A stretch of DNA of 64,000 bases. Origin: Flavobacteriaceae bacterium. GTDB lineage: Bacteria > Bacteroidota > Bacteroidia > Flavobacteriales > Flavobacteriaceae. The stretch spans positions 37,466 to 101,465 of the forward strand of contig JANQMD010000044.1 in NCBI GenBank assembly GCA_028280265.1, read 5' to 3'. Of the stretch, positions 21,214 to 30,685 are shown piece by piece; within the stretch, counting starts at the first letter, position 1, and each line of letters opens with the position of its first letter. Under the pieces are notes generated by a model. It searched no databases. It was not told the origin of the DNA and saw nothing but the letters and a program-made list of their open reading frames with translations. The position numbers were made by a program, and so were the translations under genes.

Positions 21214-21978
21214 ATGAATGCATTCAATTTAGACGGAAGAGTAGCCATCGTCACAGGATCCAGCAAAGGTATTGGTAAAGCCATTGCAAAAGGATTGGCA
21301 GAAAAAGGAGCAGAAGTTGTTGTGAGTAGTAGGAGTCAAGAAGCTTGCGATGAAGTTGTAAAAGAATTCACCAAAGAAGGATTAAAAGCAATAGGAATCG
21401 CCTGTCATATAGGAAAGGAAGACCAACGGAAAAGCCTCGTTGATAAGATCATTGAAGCATATGGTCGAATTGATATTTTGGTGAACAACGCTGCCATCAA
21501 TCCTGTATTTGGTCCGATAGAAGATGTAGATCCAGGAATTTTTGATAAAATTATGGATGTAAATGTAAAAGCACCTTGGGCATTGTCAAACTTAGTTCTA
21601 CCTGAAATGCAGAAGCATCAGAAGGGAAGCATTATCAATATCGCTTCTGTAGAAGCCCTCACACCTGGATTTGGGCTGGGATTGTATAGTACTAGTAAAG
21701 CAGCTTTGCTAATGCTGACAAAAAATCAAGCAAAAGAATGGGGACAGCATGGAATTCGTGCCAATGCGATTTGCCCAGGATTGATTCAAACAAAATTCAG
21801 TGCAGCCTTGTGGACCAATGAAAAGCTCTTGAACAAAGTTGAAAAAAGTATTCCAAGTGGACGCATGGGACAACCCGAAGAAATGGTAGGACTCGCTTGC
21901 TTGTTAGCTTCTGATGCTGGTGCCTACATGACTGGAGGTGTATATACGGCAGATGGAGGATATATGATAGCTGGATAG
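21214..21978 (+). CDS. SDR family oxidoreductase
   Basis: TGSSKGIGKAIA, NNAAIN, YSTSKAALLMLTK. Confidence 0.93.
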   Translation: MNAFNLDGRVAIVTGSSKGIGKAIAKGLAEKGAEVVVSSRSQEACDEVVKEFTKEGLKAIGIACHIGKEDQRKSLVDKIIEAYGRIDILVNNAAINPVFGPIEDVDPGIFDKIMDVNVKAPWALSNLVLPEMQKHQKGSIINIASVEALTPGFGLGLYSTSKAALLMLTKNQAKEWGQHGIRANAICPGLIQTKFSAALWTNEKLLNKVEKSIPSGRMGQPEEMVGLACLLASDAGAYMTGGVYTADGGYMIAG

Positions 21979-22020
21979 AATCAATGTTCAATGTTCAATG
22001 AACAATTAACAATGATCAAT

Positions 22021-22049
22021 TGTCATTTCGAGCGCAGTCGAGAAATCTC
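22021..22049. repeat. Dispersed repeat tgtcatttcgagcgcagtcgagaaatctc
   Basis: Near-identical to the in-CDS copy at 8263-8291. Confidence 0.85.
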
Positions 22050-22072
22050 AAAAAGGAAATGAAAATTTAATA

Positions 22073-22606
22073 ATGACTAAGAAAGAGATAAAAGTAGCAG
22101 TTGTAACCACTGTCATCAGTGTTAGTGGTACAGCAATTTATGATTTTATAAAAGAGAAGCCTGTGTTCTCTTCTCTATGGAATAGTGTAAAATGGATTTG
22201 GACTACTGTTTTTGAGTTTGAACTGAAGTTATGGTATTTTTTGCTAGGGTTAGTCATTTTTGTTACTATTAAAAGGACTATAAAATCTAAGAAGATCGAT
22301 ACTGTTATTATTCCTAGTGAAGAGATGATAGATTGGTTAATGTATAAGGAAGATACAATTGATAGTATAAAATGGAAGTGGGATTGGATAAAAAATCCAG
22401 TAGATGGTAATTGGAATGCCAAAAATATTCAACCCATTTGTAATAAATGCCAAACTAAGATGCATCTTTCTAAAGGAGTTTGGTATGATTTAAATTCTGA
22501 ATGTCCAAGATGTGATAACCAATACCGTAATCTAAAAGGGATAGAAAAGATAGAGTCCATTATTATTGATAATGTACAAAGAGGTTTTTATAAATCTAAA
22601 ATTTAA
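22073..22606 (+). CDS. Hypothetical membrane protein with zinc-ribbon-like motif
   Basis: TM helices; CNKCQTKM...CPRCDNQY. Confidence 0.6.
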   Translation: MTKKEIKVAVVTTVISVSGTAIYDFIKEKPVFSSLWNSVKWIWTTVFEFELKLWYFLLGLVIFVTIKRTIKSKKIDTVIIPSEEMIDWLMYKEDTIDSIKWKWDWIKNPVDGNWNAKNIQPICNKCQTKMHLSKGVWYDLNSECPRCDNQYRNLKGIEKIESIIIDNVQRGFYKSKI

Positions 22607-22623
22607 TAAACTTCATTAAATAA

Positions 22624-23841
22624 ATGAATTTCGAATACACACAAAAATCAAAAGACTTACAAGCTAAACTCAACGCATTTATAGAAGAGCACATCGTTCC
22701 TGTAGAAGCTGAGTTTTATGCTTTTCAGCAAAATCCAGAAAATCTTTGGAAACGTTGGTCCAAAACAGAAGAACTCAAGCAGAAAGCCAAAGAGGCTGCC
22801 TTGTGGAATCTTTTTTTACCCAAAGATTATGGCGATTTAAGTCCTGGGCTCACCAATCTTGAATATGCACCCTTGGCTGAGATTATGGGAAAACGTATTT
22901 GGATCTCAGAAATATTTAACTGCTCGGCTCCCGATACAGGAAACATGGAAGTATTGGCAAAGTACGGAAGTGATGCTCAAAAAAAACAGTGGTTAGAACC
23001 GCTTATGAACGGAGAGATTCGTTCTGCTTTTTTGATGACAGAACCCGAAGTAGCTTCTTCTGATGCAACCAATATTGAGACATCGATTGTTTTAGAGGGA
23101 GACGAGTATGTGATCAATGGAAGAAAATGGTGGTCGAGTGGAGGAATGGATCCGCATTGTAAAGTGGCCATTGTCATGGGTAAAACAGATGCCAATGCAC
23201 ATCGCCATCAACAGCAAAGCATGATTTTAGTGCCCATGGACACCCCAGGATTGGAGATCATTCGTCCATTGTCTGTATTGGGCTTTTACGATTCGCCAGA
23301 GGGGCATGCAGAGATTAAACTCAACAATGTAAGAGTTCCTAAAGAGAATTTGATTTTAGGAGAGGGAAGAGGTTTTGAAATCGCTCAAGGGCGTTTAGGT
23401 CCAGGGCGAATTCACCACTGTATGCGACTCGTAGGAATGGCACAATATGCACTGGAGATAATGTCGCAACGTACCTTAGAACGCGAAGCTTTTGGTAAAA
23501 AGTTTTACGATTTTAGTAGCATGCGACAAGACATTGCCAAATCGCAATGCGAAATTGAGCAAGCTCGCTTGTTAACGCTTTCAGCAGCTGATAAAATGGA
23601 CAAAAAAGGAAACAAAGAAGCCAAGGATTTGATTGCTATGATTAAAATTGTAGCACCTAATATGGCCATGAATGTAATTGACAGGGCGATTCAAATTTTA
23701 GGAGGCAAGGGAGTAGGTCCCGATACTCAATTGGCACACTATTATGCCATTGCCAGAATGTTGCGTTTGGCAGACGGACCCGATGAAGTGCATATGTACC
23801 AATTAGGAAAAAGCTTGATTAAAAAATACGGAAAGGGATGA
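22624..23841 (+). CDS. Acyl-CoA dehydrogenase, ACAD10/11-like
   Basis: [44 protein letters not shown]. Confidence 0.93.
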   Translation: MNFEYTQKSKDLQAKLNAFIEEHIVPVEAEFYAFQQNPENLWKRWSKTEELKQKAKEAALWNLFLPKDYGDLSPGLTNLEYAPLAEIMGKRIWISEIFNCSAPDTGNMEVLAKYGSDAQKKQWLEPLMNGEIRSAFLMTEPEVASSDATNIETSIVLEGDEYVINGRKWWSSGGMDPHCKVAIVMGKTDANAHRHQQQSMILVPMDTPGLEIIRPLSVLGFYDSPEGHAEIKLNNVRVPKENLILGEGRGFEIAQGRLGPGRIHHCMRLVGMAQYALEIMSQRTLEREAFGKKFYDFSSMRQDIAKSQCEIEQARLLTLSAADKMDKKGNKEAKDLIAMIKIVAPNMAMNVIDRAIQILGGKGVGPDTQLAHYYAIARMLRLADGPDEVHMYQLGKSLIKKYGKG

Positions 23842-24929
23842 GTGAGACCTCAAATCAACAAGTACGAAAAGGAGAAGAATTACCCGAAGGAAAACTCAAG
23901 GAGTTCCTACTAAAGAATGAATTGATCAATTCAATAGAGAGTGAACTGTTTGTGAAGCAATTTACACATGGGTATTCCAACTTAACCTATTTATTGACGA
24001 CAGAAGATCGAGAGTTTGTACTGAGAAAACCTCCCATAGGAGCCATCAAGAGAGGTCATGATATGAGTCGCGAATACAAGGTGCAAAGTGGTGTGCAAAA
24101 AGGATTCTCCAAGGTTCCCAAGATGTTTGCTTATACAAATGACGAATCCATTCTAGGAAGTGAGTTCTACCTCATGGAAAAAGTAAATGGCATCATTTTA
24201 AATTACAAGGAAGCAAAAAAGAGAAATATTGCACCCGAACAATACAAAGTGATTGCCAATTCGTGGTTAGACACTTTTGCAGAATTACATCAGTTGGATT
24301 ATGAAGCAGTTGGACTTTCTGATTTAGGAAGACCAGAAGGCTATGTAGAGCGTCAGGTAACGAATTGGGGAAAACAATATCTAAAGGCTGCGACCGAAGA
24401 TGTTTCTGCTGCAAAAGAGGTCATGCAATGGATGGAAGAAAATCAACCCAAAGCCTATGAACATTGTTTGATTCACAACGATTATAAATACGATAACGTA
24501 GTATTTGCCGAGCCTGTCCTGAACGATGTCAAAGGAACAAGTTGGACAGAAATCACCGCAGTCCTTGATTGGGAAATGGCAACTTTAGGGGATCCGTTAA
24601 TGGATTTGGGAACTTCACTAGGATATTGGACAGTAACATCCGATCACGATTTTGTGAAACAAGGCATTCCTTCACCTACGATATTTGAAGGAAACCCCAT
24701 TCGAAGTGAGATTGTAGAAATGTATGCGAATAAATCTGGGAGAGACGCCCAAAATATTGTCTTTTATTATGCCTTTGGATTGTTTAAGATCGCAGTAATT
24801 GCACAGCAAATTTATTATCGTTATAACAAAGGCCTCACCACAGATCCGCGATTTGCCAATTTAAACAAGGCATCAGAATTGTGTTGTAATTTGGCTATGA
24901 AAGCAATTCAAACAAAACAAATAGATTAA
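23838..24929 (+). CDS. Phosphotransferase (aminoglycoside phosphotransferase-like) family protein
   Basis: [14 protein letters not shown] and [21 protein letters not shown] overlap with the preceding ACAD gene. Confidence 0.92.
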   Translation: MSETSNQQVRKGEELPEGKLKEFLLKNELINSIESELFVKQFTHGYSNLTYLLTTEDREFVLRKPPIGAIKRGHDMSREYKVQSGVQKGFSKVPKMFAYTNDESILGSEFYLMEKVNGIILNYKEAKKRNIAPEQYKVIANSWLDTFAELHQLDYEAVGLSDLGRPEGYVERQVTNWGKQYLKAATEDVSAAKEVMQWMEENQPKAYEHCLIHNDYKYDNVVFAEPVLNDVKGTSWTEITAVLDWEMATLGDPLMDLGTSLGYWTVTSDHDFVKQGIPSPTIFEGNPIRSEIVEMYANKSGRDAQNIVFYYAFGLFKIAVIAQQIYYRYNKGLTTDPRFANLNKASELCCNLAMKAIQTKQID

Positions 24930-24987
24930 GGTGTCTGAGCGGAGTCGAAGACACCATTTAAGGTAGTTTCGACTCTGTTCAATCACC
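24930..24987. repeat. Composite repeat, left copy flanking the small ORF at 25015
   Basis: ggtgtctgagcggagtcgaagacacc...tttcgactctgttcaatcacc; same outer ends as 25383-25462. Confidence 0.8.
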
Positions 24988-25014
24988 TTGCTATTATTAC
25001 ATAAATATAATATT

Positions 25015-25380
25015 ATGAACCTAAACCTAGAAGGAATAGAAAAACTAGAGTCTTTTGATGACAATGTCCCTATTTTTATGTTAAACTATCTCAATTATAA
25101 GGATATTGTTGAAGAGACAGGAAAAACAGGAGCAGAAACTTATGATGAATACTTAATAGAGGCTGCTGCTTTTTTCGAACAACTCGATGCTAATGTTGTT
25201 TTTAAAGGAAGACCTCAAGGAATTATTTTAGGTCCATCTGAAGAAGAGTTATGGGACGAGATTCTCATTGTAAAATATGTCAACAAGTATGAGTTTTTTA
25301 AAATTTTTCAAATGGAAGGTTACCCCTTAGAATTGAGAGCTTCGGCATTGTCTGACTCTAGACTGATATTTTGTGAATAA
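25015..25380 (+). CDS. DUF1330-like small protein
   Basis: VPIFMLNYLNYKDIVEETGKTGAETYDEYL...GIILGPSEEELWDEILIVKY; start trimmed to MNLNLEG. Confidence 0.65.
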   Translation: MNLNLEGIEKLESFDDNVPIFMLNYLNYKDIVEETGKTGAETYDEYLIEAAAFFEQLDANVVFKGRPQGIILGPSEEELWDEILIVKYVNKYEFFKIFQMEGYPLELRASALSDSRLIFCE

Positions 25381-25382
25381 AA

Positions 25383-25462
25383 GGTGTCTGAGTCGTCATG
25401 CTGAGCTTGTCGAAGTATAGTCTAAGACACAATCAAAGTGATTTCGACTCCGCTCAATCACC
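25383..25462. repeat. Composite repeat, right copy with a nested ctgagcttgtcgaag element
   Basis: ggtgtctgag[tcgtcatgctgagcttgtcgaagtatagtc]taagacac...tttcgactccgctcaatcacc. Confidence 0.8.
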
Positions 25463-25479
25463 AAAATAATAGAATACGT

Positions 25480-26235
25480 ATGCAAGTAAAAAACAAAGTT
25501 GTCATTGTAACAGGAGCAGGTTCTGGAATTGGAAGAGCTACTGCACTGCACTTTGCTCATTTTGGAGCCAAAGTGATTGTATCAGACATTAACTTAGAAA
25601 AAGCACAAAAAGTTTCCGAAGAAATTGTAACAAATTTTGGAGAATCGCTACCTATAAGAGCAAATGTTGCCAAATATGAAGAAGTAGAAAATCTTATTCA
25701 GCATGCCGTTACGGCTTATGGTCAATTAGATGTAATGGTGAATAATGCTGGAATTGGCCCAAAGAAATTGCTCAAAACAGCAGAATATACCTTAGAAGAT
25801 TGGGACAGTGTCATTGCCGTCAATCAAACTGGTGTGTTCTACTGCATGAAATTGGCTTTGCAACAAATGATGAAACAAGGATTTGGAAATATTGTGAATG
25901 TAGCTTCTTTAGCAGGCTTAAAAGCATCGTTGAATAATTTGTCTTATTCGGCAAGTAAGTTTGCGGTGGTAGGAATGACAAAATCAGCTGCTTTGGAATA
26001 TGCCAAAACTGGCATTCGGATCAACGCAGTATGCCCAGGCTACACAGAGTCAAATTTACTGAGTCAATTATTGTCTGCTCGTCCCGATATGGATGATTTG
26101 TTAAAAGCAGTCATTCCCATGAAACGCTATGGAGATGCCAAAGAAGTAGCAGATGCCATTGTATGGTTAGCATCGGATCAAACAAAGTTCATTACAGGTC
26201 AAACCATCACCATAGATGGCGGAACCTCATTGTAA
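25480..26235 (+). CDS. SDR family oxidoreductase
   Basis: VTGAGSGIGRATA, NNAGIG, YSASKFAVVGMTK; start trimmed to MQVKNKVV. Confidence 0.93.
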   Translation: MQVKNKVVIVTGAGSGIGRATALHFAHFGAKVIVSDINLEKAQKVSEEIVTNFGESLPIRANVAKYEEVENLIQHAVTAYGQLDVMVNNAGIGPKKLLKTAEYTLEDWDSVIAVNQTGVFYCMKLALQQMMKQGFGNIVNVASLAGLKASLNNLSYSASKFAVVGMTKSAALEYAKTGIRINAVCPGYTESNLLSQLLSARPDMDDLLKAVIPMKRYGDAKEVADAIVWLASDQTKFITGQTITIDGGTSL

Positions 26236-26273
26236 ATAAAAAATAGAATTACAAATAATAAATTAGAGAACAA

Positions 26274-26875
26274 ATGAAAAAATGGATTCCATTAATTATT
26301 CTAGCTATTGTCCTTATAGGCGGTTACAGCTGGCCAAAGGGTTTAACAACACGGCTGTAGAGCATCAAGAAAATGCGAAGACAGCTTGGTCTAATGTAGA
26401 GAGTGCCTATCAACGTAGAAATGACTTGATTGGAAACTTGGTAAAAACGGTGCAAGGAGCTGCCGATTTTGAAAAGTCAACCTTAACTGAAGTCATTAGT
26501 GCAAGAGCCAAAGCAACTTCTGTGAATATCGATGCGAGTAGTTTAACAGTGGCTAATATGGCGCAATTTCAACAAGCACAGACAGGTTTGACAGGAGCCT
26601 TGTCTAAACTGCTGGTGGCAGTTGAACGCTACCCCGACTTGAAAGCGAATCAGAATTTTTTAGAGTTGCAAAGTCAGTTAGAAGGCACAGAAAACCGAAT
26701 TAAAATGGAACGAGATCGCTTCAATAAATCTGTAAACACTTATAATATCCATATTAAGAAATTTCCTAATTCTCTCTTGGCTGGAGCTTTTGGTTTTGAT
26801 GGAATGGATCGATACAAAGCGAATCCAGGCTCCGAAAATGCACCTGATGTAAATTTTGATTTTAATAAAAAATAG
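26274..26875 (+). pseudogene. lemA: LemA family protein with an apparent 1-nt frameshift in the N-terminal TM/mature junction
   Basis: Frame from ATG 26274 gives MKKWIPLIILAIVLIGGYSW then runs to TAG 26358; LemA body AKGFNNTAVEHQENAKTAWSNVESAYQRRNDLIGNLV continues in the frame of ORF 26282. Confidence 0.75.
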
Positions 26876-26877
26876 AG

Positions 26878-27318
26878 ATGTCAGAATTTGATCATTTTTT
26901 AACCAAGGAGGATGAAAAATCAGTTGTAGTTGCCATTAAAGAAGCAGAACAAAACACTTCTGGTGAGATTAGGGTGCATATTGAAGCACATACCGATGAG
27001 GAGCATTTCGAGCATGCGCAAAAAGTATTTGCACAGTTAGAAATGCATCAAACCGAGTTGCGAAATGGAGTACTCATTTACATTGCTGTGAACGATCATA
27101 AGTTTGTCATTTTGGGCGATGAAGGAATTAACAAAGTAGTGGCAGATGATTTTTGGGATCAGACCAAAGATGTTATGCAAGCACATTTTCGAAAAGGAGA
27201 TTTTAAAACAGGAATTGTAGAAGGAATTCTACAAGCTGGAAACGAATTGAAAACTCATTTTCCTTATCAGGATGATGATGAAAATGAATTGTCGAACGAA
27301 ATCTCCAAGAGTTCATGA
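26878..27318 (+). CDS. TPM domain-containing protein (short form)
   Basis: AIKEAEQNTSGEIRVHIEAH...NGVLIYIAVNDHKFVILGDEGINKVV. Confidence 0.85.
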   Translation: MSEFDHFLTKEDEKSVVVAIKEAEQNTSGEIRVHIEAHTDEEHFEHAQKVFAQLEMHQTELRNGVLIYIAVNDHKFVILGDEGINKVVADDFWDQTKDVMQAHFRKGDFKTGIVEGILQAGNELKTHFPYQDDDENELSNEISKSS

Positions 27319-28106
27319 AGAAATTATTAGCATCACTTTTACTAGGTTTTTTCCTTGTGGGAATTTCCTATGCGCAATACGATATTCCTAATCCACCTAA
27401 AAAACAAACCAGTGTATATCAAATTGGTACTGAGGTTCTTTCCAATTCGGAAGCAAAGCGATTGGAGCGAAAATTAATTCGCTATTCTGACTCTACCTCT
27501 ACCCAAATTGTACTGATAGTCATTCCTACCACAAAAGGAGAGGATATCAATTATTTAGCTGCTAATTGGGGTGAAAAATGGGGGATTGGTCAAAAAGGAA
27601 AAGACAATGGCATTGTATTGATGTTGGCGAAAAATGATCGAAAAGTAGCCATTCAAGCTGGACGCGGAACAGAAGGAAGGTTAACGGATTTGATGGCCAA
27701 ACGCATTATTGAGCAACGTATCATTCCTGAATTTAAAAGAGGTGACTTTTATCGAGGGCTAGACAGAGGAACCGATGGCATTTTTGAAGTTTTGAATGGC
27801 GAGTTCAAAGAAACCCGCAAACGAAAACGACGCAGCAAACGAGAAAAAACAGGATTTTTAGGGATCATTCCCATTATCATTGTGGTCATTCTGTTAATCA
27901 TTTTTAGAGGTCGAGGTGGCGGAAGAGGTAGGCGAAGAAGATCTACAGCGGGGACTTTGATGGACATTCTCATTTTAAGCAGTATGGGAAGTAGAGGCGG
28001 ATCCTCGGGTGGCTTTGGAAGTGGCGGAAGCTTCGGTGGAGGCGGTTTCGGTGGTGGCTTTGGAGGAGGAAGCTTTGGGGGTGGTGGCGCCTCAGGAAGT
28101 TGGTAA
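27315..28106 (+). CDS. TPM domain-containing membrane protein with Gly-rich tail
   Basis: STQIVLIVIPTTKGEDINYLAANWGEKWGIGQKGKDNGIVLMLAKNDRKVAIQ; tail GGGGASGSW. Confidence 0.88.
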   Translation: MKKLLASLLLGFFLVGISYAQYDIPNPPKKQTSVYQIGTEVLSNSEAKRLERKLIRYSDSTSTQIVLIVIPTTKGEDINYLAANWGEKWGIGQKGKDNGIVLMLAKNDRKVAIQAGRGTEGRLTDLMAKRIIEQRIIPEFKRGDFYRGLDRGTDGIFEVLNGEFKETRKRKRRSKREKTGFLGIIPIIIVVILLIIFRGRGGGRGRRRRSTAGTLMDILILSSMGSRGGSSGGFGSGGSFGGGGFGGGFGGGSFGGGGASGSW

Positions 28107-28121
28107 GCGATTCTTGAAAAA

Positions 28122-28925
28122 ATGAAAAAGAGATTATTACCCTTTATTTTGACATTACTTTTTGCGCATTTTGGCAATGCTCAATACAGCATACCCAAAG
28201 TACCAGAAGTTCAAACAAGTTTTTATGATTATATTGGATTGATAAATCAATCTGGAGCTCGTTTTTTAAAAGAGAAGCTTCTTAAATACTCAGATTCTAC
28301 AGCTACCCAAATAGTAATGATAATTATTAAATCTACAGACGGAGAAAAAACTCTAGATTTAGCTACACGTTGGGGAAATGAGTGGGGAATTGGACATAAA
28401 GACAAGGATAACGGAATTGTGTTATTGGTTGCGAAGGACGATCGTGAAGTAGCCATTGCAACAGGAGATGGAATACAAGAAGAGTTAACCGATTATGAGG
28501 TAAAAAAAATAATAGATGACCGAATTGTTCCTGAATTTAAAAAAGGAAAATATTATAGAGGTTTACGTGCAGGAGCAGATGGAATTTTTGAAGCTATAAA
28601 AGGCACAAAACCTAAGAAGGAATCTTTTGGAAAGATTGCTAATTATGATGAGTCATTTATGGATATAGTATACAGAAATCTTTATGAGATTTCTGTAACT
28701 GTATTGATCATCATCGGTATTATTTTTGGAAGGAAGTTCCCAACTCGAAATAGAAGAAATGACCGATATGATGACAGATGGGATGATAACGATTCAGATT
28801 ATTGGGGTAAAGATAGAAGGTCTAGAACCTTTGGAGGTTTTGATGTAAATTCTGATAGTAGTAGTTTTGATGATGGCTATGAAGGGGGGAGTTTTAACGG
28901 TGGTGGCGCCTCAGGAAGTTGGTAA
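28122..28925 (+). CDS. TPM domain-containing membrane protein (paralogue)
   Basis: Same architecture as the upstream gene, tail NGGGASGSW. Confidence 0.88.
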   Translation: MKKRLLPFILTLLFAHFGNAQYSIPKVPEVQTSFYDYIGLINQSGARFLKEKLLKYSDSTATQIVMIIIKSTDGEKTLDLATRWGNEWGIGHKDKDNGIVLLVAKDDREVAIATGDGIQEELTDYEVKKIIDDRIVPEFKKGKYYRGLRAGADGIFEAIKGTKPKKESFGKIANYDESFMDIVYRNLYEISVTVLIIIGIIFGRKFPTRNRRNDRYDDRWDDNDSDYWGKDRRSRTFGGFDVNSDSSSFDDGYEGGSFNGGGASGSW

Positions 28926-29001
28926 ATATATTCATACTTTTATACCATTCCCATCTTGATCGGGGATTTAGACTCATTAGATTGTAATAATAAGTACATC
29001 C

Positions 29002-29886
29002 ATGAAAAGAATTAGCCCTTTCTTGTTTCTCTTTTTAACTTTCTTCTTTGTCAGTTGCGAAAACTATGGTCAGCTAACGGTAAAAGCAAAGCTTCCTAAA
29101 AAGCTGGAAGAGGTTTCTGGAATTCAGTACGATGCAAAAGAAGATGCCTTTTGGATGATCAATGATAGTGGAAACAAGCCTTCAGTGTATTTGATTAATG
29201 AAGAAGGAAAAATACTAAGAGAGCTAAAGATCGATGCGGCAAATCATGACTGGGAGGATATTACACAAGACGAAGAAGGAAATTTATATGTGGGTGATTT
29301 TGGCAACAACATGAACGATCGAAAGGACTTACACATCTTGAAAATCAAGAAAAAAGATTTGCAAGTTACAGACCGGAAAATACCAGTAGAGAAGATCTAT
29401 TTCTCCTTTCCCGAGCAGAAAAAATTTCCACCCAAAAAGAAGAAACGCTATTACGATGTAGAAGCCTTTTTTGCATGGAAAGGGAGTTTTTATGTGTTTA
29501 CCAAGAGTCGCGTAAAGAACAAAATAGGACGAACTTTTTTATATCGTGTTACGAATATTCAAGATTATAAATCTGCCAAAACCTATGGTGTTTTTAGAGC
29601 AGAATTGATTTCCGATTTTACCACTTGCCCTGAAAAATACTGTTGGATCACAGGAGCTGATATTTCCAGAGATGAGAAGCAAGTAGTATTACTAAATCAT
29701 AAATCTGCATGGGTATTTTCCAATTTCACCGATGATGATTTCTTCTCTGGCACTGTACAAGAGTATCCTTTTGATCACGAATCTCAGAAGGAGTCCATTA
29801 CCTTTAAAAACAGCAATACGCTTTTCATTGCCGATGAGCAAAATGGGATGAGCGGGAGAAAGTTGTATGAGATGAGGTTGGAATAG
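29002..29886 (+). CDS. Predicted lipoprotein, beta-propeller-like
   Basis: Lipobox-like FFFVSCEN; repeated GNLYVGDFGNN-type segments. Confidence 0.55.
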   Translation: MKRISPFLFLFLTFFFVSCENYGQLTVKAKLPKKLEEVSGIQYDAKEDAFWMINDSGNKPSVYLINEEGKILRELKIDAANHDWEDITQDEEGNLYVGDFGNNMNDRKDLHILKIKKKDLQVTDRKIPVEKIYFSFPEQKKFPPKKKKRYYDVEAFFAWKGSFYVFTKSRVKNKIGRTFLYRVTNIQDYKSAKTYGVFRAELISDFTTCPEKYCWITGADISRDEKQVVLLNHKSAWVFSNFTDDDFFSGTVQEYPFDHESQKESITFKNSNTLFIADEQNGMSGRKLYEMRLE

Positions 29887-29936
29887 TTTTTATAACTTGG
29901 CTAACATATCCAAGCTAACTGATGAGATACAAAAAA

Positions 29937-29992
29937 TGTCAACTTCGAGCCTGCTTTGTCGGCAGACAGGTGCACTGAGCGAAGTCGAAGTG
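29937..29992. repeat. Nested dispersed repeat containing cctgctttgtcggcagacagg
   Basis: Inner palindrome recurs in reverse orientation at 38577-38597. Confidence 0.75.
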
Positions 29993-30127
29993 TATATTGA
30001 GAAGTACTTTTTAGATGAGAAATTTTCTTGTTTTCGATGCATCTAATCAAAGATTAGCCACTCAAACTGACAAAAATTTCTTGCCTTAGATTCATTTAAC
30101 TTTAGGGCTCAGCATTTTGAAAAAGGT

Positions 30128-30655
30128 TTAGTACTCTCTCAAACTTTTTTCATATAAATTGTTGGTAGAGAGTGGTACTATTTTTTCGCCCACCTTTGTA
30201 AAACCTTGACTTTCGTAATACTTACAAAGCCCTTCATTTTTAGCATCACAATCCAGTCGAAGGTACTCGTAATGGCTTTCTTTTGCCTCAGACTCGATGA
30301 GTTGAAGAACTTTACTTCCGAGACCTTTTCCATTATGAGCCTCAGAAATCACGAAGGAATGAATGTATTTGGATTTGTCGTTTTTTTCACCCCAATACAT
30401 CAGGTCTTCCTCTAGAATTCGTACCATGCCTATCCTTTCATTGACATTACCTAGGATAAAGAAAAATTCATGATTTGAAATCCCTTCTTTTACCCATGCT
30501 ACTTTTTTTTCAGGTGGATTTTTCCAATACTGCCAATGGTCGATGTTCTTTTTTGCAATTCTTTCAGCAGCACTTTTAAACAAATTGAGAACTACTGGTA
30601 AATCTGCCAAAGTAATTTCCTTAAAATGAATGTTCATAGAATTTAGACTAGTCAT
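30128..30655 (-). CDS. GNAT family N-acetyltransferase
   Basis: YIHSFVISEAHNGKGLGSKVLQLIESEAKESHYEYLRLDCDAKNEGLCKYYESQGFTKVG. Confidence 0.9.
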   Translation of the reverse strand: MTSLNSMNIHFKEITLADLPVVLNLFKSAAERIAKKNIDHWQYWKNPPEKKVAWVKEGISNHEFFFILGNVNERIGMVRILEEDLMYWGEKNDKSKYIHSFVISEAHNGKGLGSKVLQLIESEAKESHYEYLRLDCDAKNEGLCKYYESQGFTKVGEKIVPLSTNNLYEKSLREY

Positions 30656-30685
30656 ATACTTTTAGCATGATCGTAATGATATTTC

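Noticed and set aside
27749-28177. Pro-rich minus-strand ORF
   Set aside because: Antisense of the Gly-rich tail of the TPM gene; low-complexity artefact.
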